From Chrysogorgia sp. JL179-B06 (lineage: Eukaryota; Cnidaria; Anthozoa; Scleralcyonacea; Chrysogorgiidae): a DNA stretch of 64,000 nt. The translations under genes and the position numbers were made by a program. A model generated the notes under the pieces. It ran no database searches, was not told the DNA's origin, and was given only the letters and a program-made list of their open reading frames with translations. Every line of letters begins with the position of its first letter. The first letter of the stretch is position 1. Positions 36,799 to 46,896 of this stretch are shown piece by piece. The DNA lies in NCBI GenBank assembly GCA_035772405.1, contig JAYKKM010000418.1, positions 1,812,001 to 1,876,000 on the forward strand, in the 5' to 3' direction.

Positions 36799-36952
36799 AT
36801 GTTCAGTCGTGAGTCAGAGAACATGTCTCATCAGTGTGGCATATGTGGAAAGACTTTGTCAAGAAAAGAACACCTTCGCCGCCATATGAACAACGTTCAT
36901 GGTAAAAAGATCTCCTCTCAACCAATCTCTTCCGTTGGTTTATTCGTCGCAT
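36799..36952 (+). pseudogene. Inverted copy of the ATPase 5' end (zinc finger only)
   Basis: A + strand frame from ATG 36799 repeats the zinc-finger N-terminus of the ATPase (CGICGKTLSRKEHLRRHM) and stops at the palindrome junction. It marks the inner boundary of the inverted duplication. Confidence 0.85.
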
Positions 36953-37870
36953 AGTGTCTGTCGGGAAGATTCCGGATCGAAGTCGTATTTCATCGGGACA
37001 TGTTGGTGTTAGGTCAACAAATATATAAGAATACGGCTCTTTTGTGGCCATCTGGTAAGCTTGCTGAAAAAATTTGGTATTGCTTGGGTACAACTGTTTG
37101 GCTAGGTGGATCACTTGGCTGGCATCACGGACATTTTTGGTTAAAACGAGATAACTGGCGTTAAGTGATATAGTTCGATGATCTTTGCTTTGATGAAACA
37201 TATTCTGTACGATGTAAATTACACTGAGGTTTCCATGATGCGACTTTTTCGTAAATAATTTAGCAATGATAGCATCCTTTTCCCCCATCATGTCGTCAAT
37301 GATAAATAAATTCCTTATCTTTGGGTTAATAGAATCCAACATGGAATCAGGTAAACCTTGAACAAACTGAATACCGGAAACTAGGGTCTCTATTTGAGCA
37401 AAGGATTCCTGATATTCGGAATAAAAGTAAACAATATTTTCAGGTGGAGGATCAATCATCACTTGAGCGTTCGCTAACAATGTTTTGACAAACGTTGTTT
37501 TTCCTGTCTTGGTTCCTCCAGAGACCATAAGTCCAAACGGGTGTGTTAACTGAATGGAATACGTTCGGCTTTGGTTTGAGTTTAGTGAGTTTGATACAGC
37601 TGATACAGCACTAGTAAACGGGAGATGTGTCGTTCTTCTATCGTAGGAAGCCATATCCGATTGCTTGTCTGTGACTTCAGAATGAAATACTTTCTTATGG
37701 TTAGCGCTATTACTTGATGCGACGAATAAACCAACGGAAGAGATTGGTTGAGAGGAGATCTTTTTACCATGAACGTTGTTCATATGGCGGCGAAGGTGTT
37801 CTTTTCTTGACAAAGTCTTTCCACATATGCCACACTGATGAGACATGTTCTCTGACTCACGACTGAACAT
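36803..37870 (-). CDS. Packaging ATPase with N-terminal C2H2 finger (element 3)
   Basis: A C2H2 finger (C13, C16, H29, H34) precedes an A32/FtsK-HerA-type ATPase. Walker A is SGGTKTGKTT (117-126), Walker B is NLFIIDDMM (~188), followed by a conserved VIYIVQNMFHQ strand, typical of this packaging family. Only 36953-37716 is single-copy. The 5' end lies in the right arm. Downstream of 36952 the frame reads into the inverted left arm, antisense to the copy of its own 5' end, so the natural C-terminus after ~305 residues has been replaced. The start is ATG 37868-37870; a second ATG is eight codons further. It is unrelated in detail to the ATPases of elements 1 and 2. Confidence 0.8.
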   Translation of the reverse strand: MFSRESENMSHQCGICGKTLSRKEHLRRHMNNVHGKKISSQPISSVGLFVASSNSANHKKVFHSEVTDKQSDMASYDRRTTHLPFTSAVSAVSNSLNSNQSRTYSIQLTHPFGLMVSGGTKTGKTTFVKTLLANAQVMIDPPPENIVYFYSEYQESFAQIETLVSGIQFVQGLPDSMLDSINPKIRNLFIIDDMMGEKDAIIAKLFTKKSHHGNLSVIYIVQNMFHQSKDHRTISLNASYLVLTKNVRDASQVIHLAKQLYPSNTKFFQQAYQMATKEPYSYIFVDLTPTCPDEIRLRSGIFPTDTMRRINQRKRLVERRSFYHERCSYGGEGVLFLTKSFHICHTDETCSLTHD

Positions 37871-37920
37871 GAAATGAAACTATTTTCTCAATTATTTTAA
37901 TTTTATAGGATACCTAATCT

Positions 37921-38470
37921 GATCACCCCGAAAATACCCCAACACCCCAAACGCCTCCAACGCACAATCTAAAGCACCCCGCAAATACCCCAAACGCCCC
38001 GCATCTCCCTACGAACACCCCGAATGCACCCCCAAATGCCCCGGAAACACCAAATACACCCCCGAAACACCCCAAGCGCCCCATCTCCTTACGAACACCC
38101 CGAATGCACCCCCAAATGCCCCGGAAACACCAAATGCACCCCCAAACACCCCAAGCGACCCATCTCCTTACCAACACCCCGAATGCACCCCCAAATGCCC
38201 AGGAAACACCAAATACACCCCCGAAACACCCCATCTCCTTACGAACACCCCGAATGCACCCCCCAAATAGCCCGGAAACACCAAATGCACCCCCAAACAC
38301 CCCAAGCGCCCCATCTCCTTACGAACACCCCGAATGCACCCCCAAATGCCCCGGAAACACCAAATACACCCCCGAAACACCTCAAACGCCCCATCTCCTT
38401 ACGAACACCCCGAATGCACCCCCCCCCCAAATACCCCGGAAACACCAAATGCACCCCCAAACACCCCAAG
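37921..38470. repeat. C-rich minisatellite, mirror of 36197-36750
   Basis: The same units in inverse orientation (CCCCGAATGCACCCCC, CATCTCCTTACGAACACC). It cuts the right-arm integrase fragment at the same codon as on the left, which shows the repeat was present before the inverted duplication. Confidence 0.85.
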
Positions 38471-38913
38471 CAATTGGTAAATTCAGTTCCTTTATCGGTA
38501 TGAAGTTTCTCGGGACGTCTGCCTTTCTTGCATATCTTCTTAAAGGCTTTAATCAGATTTTCTCCGGATTTTGTTTTCAATGGTTCTACCCACGCATATT
38601 TAGATAAGACATCAATGACAGTTAAAATGTGTTTATAGCCATTGTTTGCTTTACTCAACGAATCCATAATGACCAAATCTGCTTCCCATTCTTCATCTAT
38701 TGCTCCGACAATAACTCTATTTCTTTTAAAACGATGTCGTACTGGTTTATGTAAAGTATACGTATCTTGTTCTTTTAACCAGGTTTTTATATCGTTTCGC
38801 GATAGTTTAAATTTCCCGTCATTTTTTACGACACGGTAAACAGCATCGACACCACCGAAACTTGCCGGACTTTCTGGGTTGTAGTACAGGTCGTGGAGAT
38901 ACTGTTTCTCCAT
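38471..38913 (-). pseudogene. Integrase N-terminal fragment, right arm of element 3
   Basis: Mirror copy of 35754-36196, starting at ATG 38911-38913. Differences from the left copy are minimal (for example NDGKF against NDAKF). It lacks the third catalytic residue and the C-terminal domains. Confidence 0.85.
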
Positions 38914-39102
38914 CTAACTCTGATTGCTGAATCACAATCTTTCCACCACAACAAGCCGAAACACAACGGATTCGTCTAAAAATATTTCGAAGGGTTATAT
39001 GAGGTAGCCCACTTGGCAGACAGCAGCAAGACATGTTCACACGACTAAGGTTGGAGGCATATAAATAAGGAGAAGTGGACGACACGCTATAAATGCAACG
39101 GC

Positions 39103-39477
39103 TCAGACGATATAGGCACACACAAATCCCAGGAATATGGGACCCAGCAACTGTAACGAAGAACCACCACGATGCTTGTATTGCGACAGGTCTATGTTCT
39201 GAAAATCGTTCACTGTTCGTTGAACAGCCTTTCGAATCGTTTCACTGTCGTAACAATCCCTCATTCTATACACGAGAGAAAGATACGCGATTATTCTCCC
39301 GAAATTATTTACATCCATTTCTTCATAGATGTGACGAAGTCTTAAGCTCTTTACTTGAATGCTTAGTCTATCAAACAGGTGTCGATGTTTGCTAAGACAT
39401 GTTTGAATATTATAGGATAGTGTATATCTATCGATAGCAACGTTGTGTCGTTTTAACTCATCAAAAATTATGTCCAT
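39103..39477 (-). CDS. Bcl-2-like protein, right-arm copy
   Basis: Mirror copy of 35190-35564 with the same predicted protein, including the BH1-like NNFGRIIAYLSL and the C-terminal anchor. Both copies keep an open frame, so selection, recent duplication or gene conversion has preserved them. See the left copy for the reasoning and limits of the Bcl-2 call. Confidence 0.55.
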   Translation of the reverse strand: MDIIFDELKRHNVAIDRYTLSYNIQTCLSKHRHLFDRLSIQVKSLRLRHIYEEMDVNNFGRIIAYLSLVYRMRDCYDSETIRKAVQRTVNDFQNIDLSQYKHRGGSSLQLLGPIFLGFVCAYIV

Positions 39478-39891
39478 ATCGATTCGTAAGGATAATCGCA
39501 AAAGTTTCTGTTTTAAATGTGGGAATGTATCCTTTACAAATTATGGGATACATAAACACTTACTCGCATGCGCTGTTGACGTCCTAATAAGAAAAAAAGA
39601 CACGTATACAAATAAAAACTCTAGTCCTAACCCTGAAATAAAGGAATACTAACCCTACTTTTAAACTAAAGATTTCAATTATGTAATAAACGAAGTAAGA
39701 GCCCCATTTTGACTATTTGCGATATTCGCCTATTTGCGTATAGCATTTGAGGAAATTTCTAGCGGTAGCACAGCGTCGTTATTACTATGTTTGAGATCTT
39801 GAACAGTTCTTCGAACTGTTTCCCGAAGTGTTTCTTCATCATAGGAATTGTGTACACTAAAACGAGATAAGTCATAATACGGCCAAAATTA

Positions 39892-40387
39892 GGTACAATT
39901 ATAGAATACCCCGCATGTGAAAATGGTATGTAGACTGGCTACGTGGCTACGCGGATACGCGGTAGCTACTGTATAGCTATAGGTACAACGGTATGTTTCT
40001 CTCGTGAGTCTATTTATTAAGGACCACAAGTATGGGATACGTTGACAAGTATGGGCAAGTGTCTTAAACGTTGTTAAGCAGGGGGTTAGAAAACTAATTA
40101 GGCGGGGGTTAGTGTTAGAAAACTAGTTAGGCGGGGGGTTAGGGTTAGGACATTTGCTGTTTTGGGGATTACTTCCGTAAAGTACTCCCAGAAGGCTTAG
40201 AATATCTTGCAGCCCCCGCTAGGACTTAGACTTACAACCCATTAAGACTATGCGATACGGGTGCACACACAGGGGTATAGGTAGTTGCTGCTGCTTTACT
40301 GTGAATATATTGGTTGAATTTGAAGTTTGTTTCTTAGAAGGAAGTATAGTTTGGAATATTAGTTGGGTTTATTTCTTTTTAAAGATC
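39892..40387. other. Left subterminal region of the Merlin-type element
   Basis: No gene is seen. The region has the terminal inverted repeat, a short run of GGCTACGTGGCTACGCGG, two copies of GGTTAG-GTTAGAAAACTA-type repeats near 40080-40150, and AT-rich sequence leading to the transposase stop. Confidence 0.5.
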
Positions 40388-41416
40388 CTAATTTTCAAAG
40401 GGGTATAAGTATTTTATATCTTCTAGAAAAGTCCAAAATAAATCGTCTCCGCTATGAGTATATCTCCAGATCAATTCGGCTAAATACGAAGAATAGTGAT
40501 GTTTTCTTCTGCCATGGGTTGGTAAACTGGCTTTAAGTTGCCGCCAATGGCCTTCGATCTTGTTCGTATGTGCACCTTCATCGTTGACAAATTCTTGGGA
40601 ATGATTTACAGTTTCGTGAGTGTAGCCATGTTTCTCCAGGTTGATGTAGGCTTTCCAACAATCCGATATAATAATAGAACCGGGTTCTATCCACTTTTGT
40701 ATGAGGGGTAGTAAAGTTTTTTCGGATCTGTCTTCAACGGCTATTATAAATGATTTTCTGCTGTCCTCTTCGATACCTCCGAATACCCATTGTCCCTCGA
40801 CGAAGTGACCCCGATGGTACTTGCGTTTGCCTATTTTGGATTCATCGATCTGGACTCTTTTACCTATTCCTCCGAGTTTTTCGGATTTTTCGGCTATTGA
40901 AATTTCGCAGACTTCTCTGCAAAACATGCACCAATCTACTGCTGTATTTGGACTTAGTCGAAGTTGCTGGGTAATTTGGGACTGTTTTAGGCCAATAGTC
41001 CACCAGTAAGTGATTTTTAGTATTTCTTCTAGTGTCAGATTACTTTTCTCGAACCATGTACCTTGACGAATGCTTATTTCGACCCTATGTCGCTTAACTG
41101 GTTTGCCGCGACACTCGTATTTAAAGCCATCGGATCTGTCATCACATCGCACGCATCGCATCATTTCTTTGCAGTGAGGGCAAACAACTTGCTTTGGCAA
41201 AAGACCAATATTTTTGGCCCACTCTATTAAAGTTTCCTTGTTAGCAAGGAAGTTTTCATTAAGTTCATCGTATGTGAGTTGTTTACTTGCGCAGAACGAA
41301 TCTCTGTGGTAGCTGCTTAAATGGTTGACCGGGACTTGAGTTTGTTGTGCTTTAAGGCTTGAGAAAGGCGTACCAACTTGGATGGCTATGTTTTGGGTGA
41401 TCTTCACTTTGTACAT
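40388..41416 (-). CDS. Merlin/IS1595-family transposase
   Basis: 342 residues, intact. An N-terminal zinc-binding region (CPHC at 79-82, CVRC at 88-91, C102) is followed by a helix-turn-helix-like part (ITQQLRLSPNTAVDW) and the ISXO2-type DDE domain. D191 lies in VQIDESKIG, D252 in IISDCWKAY, and E288 in HTNKIEGHWR; VEGQWVFGGIEEDS and NHSQEFVNDEG are typical of the family. It would cut and paste the surrounding element. All catalytic residues are present, so the transposon could be active. The start at 41416 gives the conserved domain its usual distance from the N-terminus. Confidence 0.92.
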   Translation of the reverse strand: MYKVKITQNIAIQVGTPFSSLKAQQTQVPVNHLSSYHRDSFCASKQLTYDELNENFLANKETLIEWAKNIGLLPKQVVCPHCKEMMRCVRCDDRSDGFKYECRGKPVKRHRVEISIRQGTWFEKSNLTLEEILKITYWWTIGLKQSQITQQLRLSPNTAVDWCMFCREVCEISIAEKSEKLGGIGKRVQIDESKIGKRKYHRGHFVEGQWVFGGIEEDSRKSFIIAVEDRSEKTLLPLIQKWIEPGSIIISDCWKAYINLEKHGYTHETVNHSQEFVNDEGAHTNKIEGHWRQLKASLPTHGRRKHHYSSYLAELIWRYTHSGDDLFWTFLEDIKYLYPFEN

Positions 41417-41434
41417 CTTGAATTGCTATAGTGT

Positions 41435-41559
41435 AAAGGTGATGTTACACAGGACAATTTTTAACGACAATTTTTAATGCAAATAAGCTTGCACAAAACG
41501 TGTCAACCTTTTGTGCAAGCTTATTTGCATTAAAAATTGTCCTGTGTAACATCACCTTT
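41435..41559. repeat. 125-bp palindromic MITE between transposase and the DUF3987-like gene
   Basis: AAAGGTGATGTTACACAGGA at the left is the inverse of the right end, with a second inverted stretch ATGCAAATAAGCTTGCACAAAA near the centre. Almost the whole length pairs into one hairpin. Confidence 0.8.
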
Positions 41560-41751
41560 TATAGAGTTGAAATTCCCAATTATTTGAATAGAGCGCTAAT
41601 TTGGTGTAGAGTGAATAATTATGGTCTAGCTGGGAAGTTCCCACGAGATTACATGTATGTCGAAAATGTTATGGTCTTATAATATTTAAGCCTGTTTACA
41701 ATATTTGAACAAATTTGGATTCGGTTTTAGTGTACAGCCTAGTGAACACAA

Positions 41752-43456
41752 ATGGCGTGTTCGAAGATCAGCAGATTAAGAAGGCAACACGAAAATACAT
41801 GGGCGGACTTGCACCGTCGTTTGATGTCTATGCCCTTTGATTATGGTAGACTATTCCCTGAAAACGTATTTGAATTTATTGAACAGAGTGCCCTTTCTAT
41901 GAGTTCGTGTGTTGGATAGTTGGTGCCGTGTTTATTGAGTACAACGGCGTTCGTCATGGGCTTGAACTCCTTAATTTCCAACGAAAGCCGGTGTTTTCCA
42001 TGTAACTTATATGTCATGGTCATCGGCCCTCCGACAACCGGGAAGTCTCAAGCGATGAAGAATTGTGCTGTAGACCCTGTTATAACCTTAAGAGATAACT
42101 GTGATATTGGAAACTTTCTAATTGAGCGGTGTAATTCTTCGGGGCTTGTTAAGACACTCGCAGAACAAAAAAAAGCCATTGTTCTTTCACCCGAACTATT
42201 TGATGTCCTTAACAAAATACTGAAAAATGATGAGGAAAATGGGTCTGGTGAAGTACAGATGTTGTGCGAGTTATTTTCGGGAGAGCGAACGTCGTATAGA
42301 TTTGCTTCTGAGTCTACCAGGGAAATTCCGGCGAACATTCCATTTGTTATACTTCATGGAACTACACAGCTACCATTTGCAGCCCAGATAACAAGTAGGC
42401 TAGACCAAGGTCATGGTCTCCTTGATCGCTTCTTGTTCTTCGTTCCATCTTGCTTAAGGCCTACTCCAGAGCAAACGTTAGTTGCTAAATCAAGACTTTG
42501 TGATGTAAATGTGAAGTCTTTCAGTGAGATATTTTGGGCAATGCACGAGGAGCACTTGAGTAAAGTGGAGTATGCATTCACCGACAGCGCAAAGCAGATG
42601 CTGATGACATTAGAGGGTGAATTCATTCAAGAGTTGAATGACTCTTTGACAGAGGGAATCGCGGGGCCGAAGTCGAAAAAAGTTGACCTGCTTCAGCGTT
42701 TGGCGGTGAGTTTGCACGTGTTTAATTACATAGCTTCGAAGCTTCTCCGCTGTCGTAAGCCAGGCGAGCCGCCTAAAGATGTTGGTATCGAGACCGTCAA
42801 AAAAGCATTGGGTTACTTGGAGTATTCATTAGCGCAGAAAGAAGTGATAGTCGATGTAAGTATTCATTATATAATATTATCATCACCCGTAATATCAGGG
42901 TATCGCGGATGTTATTTGGAGTTAAGACTTAACTCTTAAGGCAGTTTGCATGTTAGATATTTCAATACTATTTCTGAAACATATTTTCACTATTTTGTGA
43001 TGGTTGCTATAGGTTATTTTGTGTTTATTTTAGTGTGTAGGAAGCTTGTCTGGTAATCTCGTGGAAACGGAAAAAAAGCAGCCATCAACAATGGAAAGAA
43101 AGATGTGTGTTCTTAGATTTCCTGGACGAATCGTCACGCTAAGGGGTTACAAGCAGGCGTCATCTCGCAATGTTCGTACAACTACGATGTCTGAGTTCGA
43201 CGAAGCGATTGAAAAATTGAAGAGTCAGGGGTATGGTCGTGTGGTGAAAATTCGTGCGCCGAGAAGTGCTAAAGAAAGCACGATATTTATCAAGTCTAGC
43301 CCGGAGGTACTGCTTCCGGAAAGTCTCATTCCTTTGGAAGAATATCGCAAACGTTATGCTATTGAAGTTCACTCTAGTATTACGGATGGGATGAAGCGTG
43401 TCTTGATTGAGAAAGGCCATGTTGAAAAGGACTTTTTTAATATTATTAGTGTGTAA
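41752..43456 (+). pseudogene. DUF3987-like P-loop protein gene with one intron and one in-frame stop
   Basis: Exon 1 is 41752-42855, the intron 42856-43033 (GTAAGT ... TTTTAG, 178 bp, phase 0), and exon 2 43034-43456. The split leaves the reading frame intact, giving 508 codons interrupted only by a TAG at 41917-41919. A Walker A-like GPPTTGKSQAM, a Walker B-like AIVLSPELFDVL, and LLDRFLFFVPSC resemble DUF3987 proteins, which are linked to primase-helicases. The exon 2 part ends in a basic region. Judged by eye; a profile search would settle it. Nothing typical of host genes lies nearby, so it seems to be a second gene of the Merlin-type element or a captured host gene. Confidence 0.55.
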
Positions 43457-43560
43457 TTAAGAAGCAACACTTCTCCACAGTGTTGAATGAGATTTAATAA
43501 ATTATGAGAACAAGTGTTGTTATGTAGCCATGTAGCGGAGTATGAGGCGCCGTGTGTTGC

Positions 43561-44294
43561 ATAATTCAAACCTTTTTCTTCGCTCAACTGAAAAGCTCAC
43601 AACACATGTTGAAATGCCAAAACCATGCATTTCACCATGTGAAATACACACAACACATGCTGAATAGCGAAATTAATGCTAAAAATGATTATTTTACTCA
43701 ATTTTTGCGTGAATTTCAGTCTATTTTTGTGCAGATTTCAGTCTATTCTTGTGCCAATTTCAGTCTATTTTTTTACTGATAAAACTCTGATGATTGGGGT
43801 GACTGTAAGCGCCCTCGTGTAACATACCGACTAGCTAGGAATTCAGTCTGTTTTTTTTGTCAATCTCAGTGTGTGTTTGTGCGAATTTCAGTCTATTTTT
43901 GTGCCAATTTCAGTCTATTTTTGTGCGATTGGCACACTGTTCGAACACCGGACTGAGATTTACAAAAAAACAGACTGAAATTCGCACAAAAACACACTGA
44001 GATTTACAAAAAAACAGACTGAATTCCTAGCTAGTCGGTATGTTACACGAGGGCGCTTACAGTCACCCCAATCATCAGAGTTTTATCAGTAAAAAAATAG
44101 ACTGAAATTGGCACAAGAATAGAGTGACTGAAATCTGCACAAAAATAGACTGAAATTCACGCAAAAATTGAGTAAAATAATCATTTTTAGCATTAATTTC
44201 GCTATTCAACATGTGTTGTCTGTATTTCACATGGTGAAATGCATGGTATTTGTTGTGAGCTTTTCAGTTGAGCGAAGAAAAAGGTTTGAATTAT
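43561..44294. repeat. 734-bp palindromic MITE
   Basis: The two halves are inverse copies: ATAATTCAAACCTTTTTCTT ... and ... AAGAAAAAGGTTTGAATTAT, around a centre near 43930. Inside, short CAGTCTATTTTTGTGC-type units repeat. No coding content. Confidence 0.85.
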
Positions 44295-44531
44295 GAAAAA
44301 GGTTTGAATTACAGAGGTCAAACGTCCGCAATGTTTACTGACCTATTGATGACTTATAGTACTTTGTAATTGTGACGCAATTTTTGTAGAATGTGCGGAA
44401 GTTTTGTAATCATCTGTATTAAAACGAAATGAATATTATACAAAATTTATACATTGTTTGAACAATGCGTGTCTGTGTGAATATTTGGGTTATTGTTAGG
44501 GTTAATTAGGTTATGGTTAGTGTTAAAGTAA

Positions 44532-44900
44532 AGTTAAGTAGCCACGTAGGCACGTAGGCACGTAGGCACGTAGCCACGTAGCCGCGTAGCCACGTAGCCA
44601 CGTAGCCGCGTAGCCACGTAGGCGCGTAGCCACGTTGGCGCGTAGCCACGTAGCCACGTAGGCGCGTAGCCACGTAGCCACGTAGGCACGTAGCCACGTA
44701 GGCGCGTAGCCACGTAGGCGCGTAGCCACGTAGGCGCGTAGCCACGTAGGCGCGTAGCCACGTAGGCGCGTAGCCACGTAGCCACGTAGCCACGTAGCCA
44801 CGTAGGCGCGTAGCCACGTAGCCACGTAGCCGTGTAGGCAGGTAGCCGTGTAGGCGCGTAGGTGCGAATGTGCCTAGGCGCGAAGTAGGAAACGTATAGC
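44532..44900. repeat. Minisatellite of CGTAGCCACGTAGGCG units
   Basis: About 30 copies of an 8-bp unit CGTAGCCA/CGTAGGCG. Related units occur in inverse orientation near the other end of the same transposon (39939-39970), so they are subterminal repeats that expanded at one side. Open frames across it are artefacts. Confidence 0.85.
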
Positions 44901-44953
44901 CACGTAGCGGTTGACAGGGGAAATTTCAATTGCAGGGTATTCTATAGTTGCTC

Positions 44954-46106
44954 CCAAAATTATTAGGGTTCATCTCTTTGTATGTATATGCGGTGAAAAC
45001 GCATCCCATATTGACTATTTTTTACCCTCAAAATCCCAGTATTTACCCTCAAAACAAATTAATTATTCCCAAGTCATGCAAATATTTCCGAGTTGAGCAC
45101 TAATGACTGTTAATGACCCATGCGCTATTGTCATGGTCACTCAACCTTCGCTTCGTTTGACAAGCTATCTCTTGAATAATTTAATAGCTAATATAATATA
45201 TACCAAGCAAGGTTTTATCTCGCTTAGGAAAATCGATACCTTTGACTTCTTTTTTCGATTACCTTGCCGAAGTATTTCTTTATCCAAGGAATCGCTTGCT
45301 TTACACACTAGAGGCCTTATGCACTTTGTAAAGCCGTAAAGTCCGATACAATCGTATAAGCCGTTATGATTCGTTCGACTCCGCGATTTTTAAAATATAC
45401 TATCCTCCATAACCTTCCTAAAGCGGTTCTTATTTGCATAGATCTATCGAATATCTAACCGATGTTTCAGCGAGGCAAACCGTACAAATCTCTGTTGATC
45501 GTACATTTTTAAGACGTGAAAGTATAAGATGCTTCTTCGTTACTCTCTTTAGTTCATATCATATCCATGGCGCATGCGCTGCTCTCGGGCTGCCCACTTT
45601 CCCACATTCACATTGCCGTAGGGAGGCGAAGTGTATAATTACAAAGGCATTTCTTATATTATTAAAAGCAATAAGAGCTACCTTTTGATGACGTAATGCC
45701 TTCGGAAATCAAGTTCGGAAGGAGTCGGCGGCTAATCGGACGTGACGTATGAATACCAGGGGGTTGGATAAAAGCTAGGGTTAGGGGTCCTACTGGTACA
45801 AGATCATCATCGGAAGGAGTCGGCGGCTAATCGGAATTGCCTAAATGACGTAATGGCATCGGTTGGGGTTTAAAAGGATAATGACAGGTCCTACAGGTAC
45901 ACGAGCTAGGGTTAGGGATCCTGAAGGTTTAATGACGTAATCTGAATAAATAATTAGGGTTAAGGGGTCGTGTAGGTTCGCGAGAAGTCATGACGTAATG
46001 AGACTAGGGTTAGAGGGTCCTAAAGGAGCCTGAGAATGAATAATTAAAAATTGAATATTTAATGAGGCGGCATCCCTTTGAACTCCCGATGGGGGGTATC
46101 ACTACT
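44954..46106. repeat. Right arm of the element 3 palindrome, outer part
   Basis: 1153 bp, the inverse of 33628-34784, ending in TATCACTACT at the element 3 terminus. No gene is seen. Confidence 0.9.
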
Positions 46107-46112
46107 TGGAAA

Positions 46113-46216
46113 TCAATAAAGAAGCCACAACAGCGAACGTTATGTGTAGAATATTCGTGCTATCCGACGGTCTTGTAAACTTCATCAACAACGATCTACA
46201 ATCAATCCAATACTAA
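46113..46216 (+). pseudogene. Major capsid protein of element 1, 3' part
   Basis: The last 34 codons and the stop of the capsid gene, in phase with 32493-33627 once element 3 and one copy of TGGAAA are ignored. The end (VNFINNDLQSIQY) matches the element 2 protein (VNFMNNGLQSIQY). Confidence 0.92.
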
Positions 46217-46233
46217 AACATATAGTATTCTAT

Positions 46234-46896
46234 ATGAAAACACCTTTTAACATGCTGATTGTCGGTATGACAGCCTGCGGTAAAACGCGTTACCTCTTGG
46301 ATATGATAGAGAAAGAATACACGAATCACTTCGATTACATCATTCTTATATGTCCGACATTCGAATGGAATAAAACGTACAGAGAATGGAAATACATAAA
46401 AGATCCAGACTTTATCGCTATTCAGTGTGAACAGGATAAAGTTAATGTAATTCTCAAATATGTGACTGATATTTATAAATGCACCAATTCATTAATAATA
46501 CTAGACGATTGTGCTGGTGGGCAGGACGTTAAAAACAGAACAAGCGAACTAGTTAAACTAGCCTTTAGCGCTAGACACTACAACCTATCCACAATAGTCA
46601 TAACACAACAACTAACCTCAATTAGTAAACCATATCGTGAGAACATCTCAAAGCTGGTGACATTCTACAACCCCAACAGAAACGATATGAAAACAATTGT
46701 AGACGATTATCTTAACGGAGTTGACAAAGCGGAAATCGAGAAAATAATAAAACAGTTGAAAGACAATGAATACGCAAGATTGGAGATACTTTTAAGACAT
46801 CCGTACTCGTACGAATTAGTTATTCCGCGAAAACAAAACACAACGTATAGTATAGGACATGCCAAAACGCAAGACAAAAAATCTCGAGACAATTGA
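46234..46896 (+). CDS. A32/FtsK-HerA-type packaging ATPase (element 1)
   Basis: 220 residues. Walker A is VGMTACGKTRYLL, Walker B SLIILDDCAGG, with TIVITQQLTSI and LLRHPYSYELVIP near the end. Compared with element 2 it has about 20 extra C-terminal residues because the stop was displaced. As a result the gene overlaps the next one by 38 bases, whereas in element 2 the two are 3 bases apart. The catalytic parts are intact. ATG 46234 is preceded by ATAGTATTCTAT. Confidence 0.92.
   Translation: MKTPFNMLIVGMTACGKTRYLLDMIEKEYTNHFDYIILICPTFEWNKTYREWKYIKDPDFIAIQCEQDKVNVILKYVTDIYKCTNSLIILDDCAGGQDVKNRTSELVKLAFSARHYNLSTIVITQQLTSISKPYRENISKLVTFYNPNRNDMKTIVDDYLNGVDKAEIEKIIKQLKDNEYARLEILLRHPYSYELVIPRKQNTTYSIGHAKTQDKKSRDN

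Larger units (their letters stand above)
33628..36952. repeat. Left arm of the element 3 palindrome
   Basis: 3325 bp, nearly identical to the inverse of 37717-39890 joined to 44954-46106. The outer 1.15 kb (33628-34784) holds no gene, only GGACCCTAACCCTAG-type and CATTACGTCA-type short repeats near 33690-34050. The inner part holds two Bcl-2-like sequences, an integrase fragment, a G-rich minisatellite and a copy of the ATPase 5' end. Confidence 0.9.
37717..39890. repeat. Right arm of the element 3 palindrome, inner part
   Basis: 2174 bp, the inverse of 34777-36952. The outer continuation (44954-46106) is separated from it by the Merlin-type insertion. A mismatch such as A/G at the lysine/arginine position of the integrase fragment, and G-run length differences, are the only changes noticed. 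Confidence 0.9.
39892..44953. mobile_element. Merlin-type DNA transposon inserted in the right arm of element 3
   Basis: The ends are inverted: GGTACAATTATAGAATACCCCGC on the left and GCAGGGTATTCTATAGTTGCTC on the right. A 9-bp target duplication CCAAAATTA occurs at 39883-39891 and 44954-44962. Removing the insert and one duplication makes the right arm continuous with its outer part, mirroring 34777-34784. An IS1595/Merlin transposase is inside, and 8-9 bp duplications are usual for Merlin. The 5.06 kb element also holds a DUF3987-like gene, palindromic MITEs and subterminal minisatellites of GGCTACGTGG-type units at both ends. Confidence 0.8.
33628..46106. mobile_element. Element 3: snapback Polinton derivative inserted in the element 1 capsid gene
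   Basis: The left end begins AGTAGTGATACCCCCCC and the right end is its inverse, GGGGGGTATCACTACT. The target duplication TGGAAA occurs at 33622-33627 and 46107-46112, the 6-bp length expected for Polintons. The AG start also fits. Without the Merlin insertion the element is about 7.4 kb: arms of ~3.3 kb in inverse orientation (33628-36952, and 37717-39890 plus 44954-46106) around a single-copy core 36953-37716. It carries an ATPase, broken integrase fragments and a Bcl-2-like gene in each arm, and lacks polymerase and capsid genes, so it is non-autonomous. Confidence 0.9.

Noticed and set aside
36160..38607. Proline- and glycine-rich frames of up to 167 codons
   Set aside because: They are translations of the G-rich/C-rich minisatellite; only the first part of 35754-36350 and its mirror is true integrase homology.
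44506..44929. Frames of repeated WLRGYVAT-like units
   Set aside because: They come from an 8-bp minisatellite and are open in several phases.
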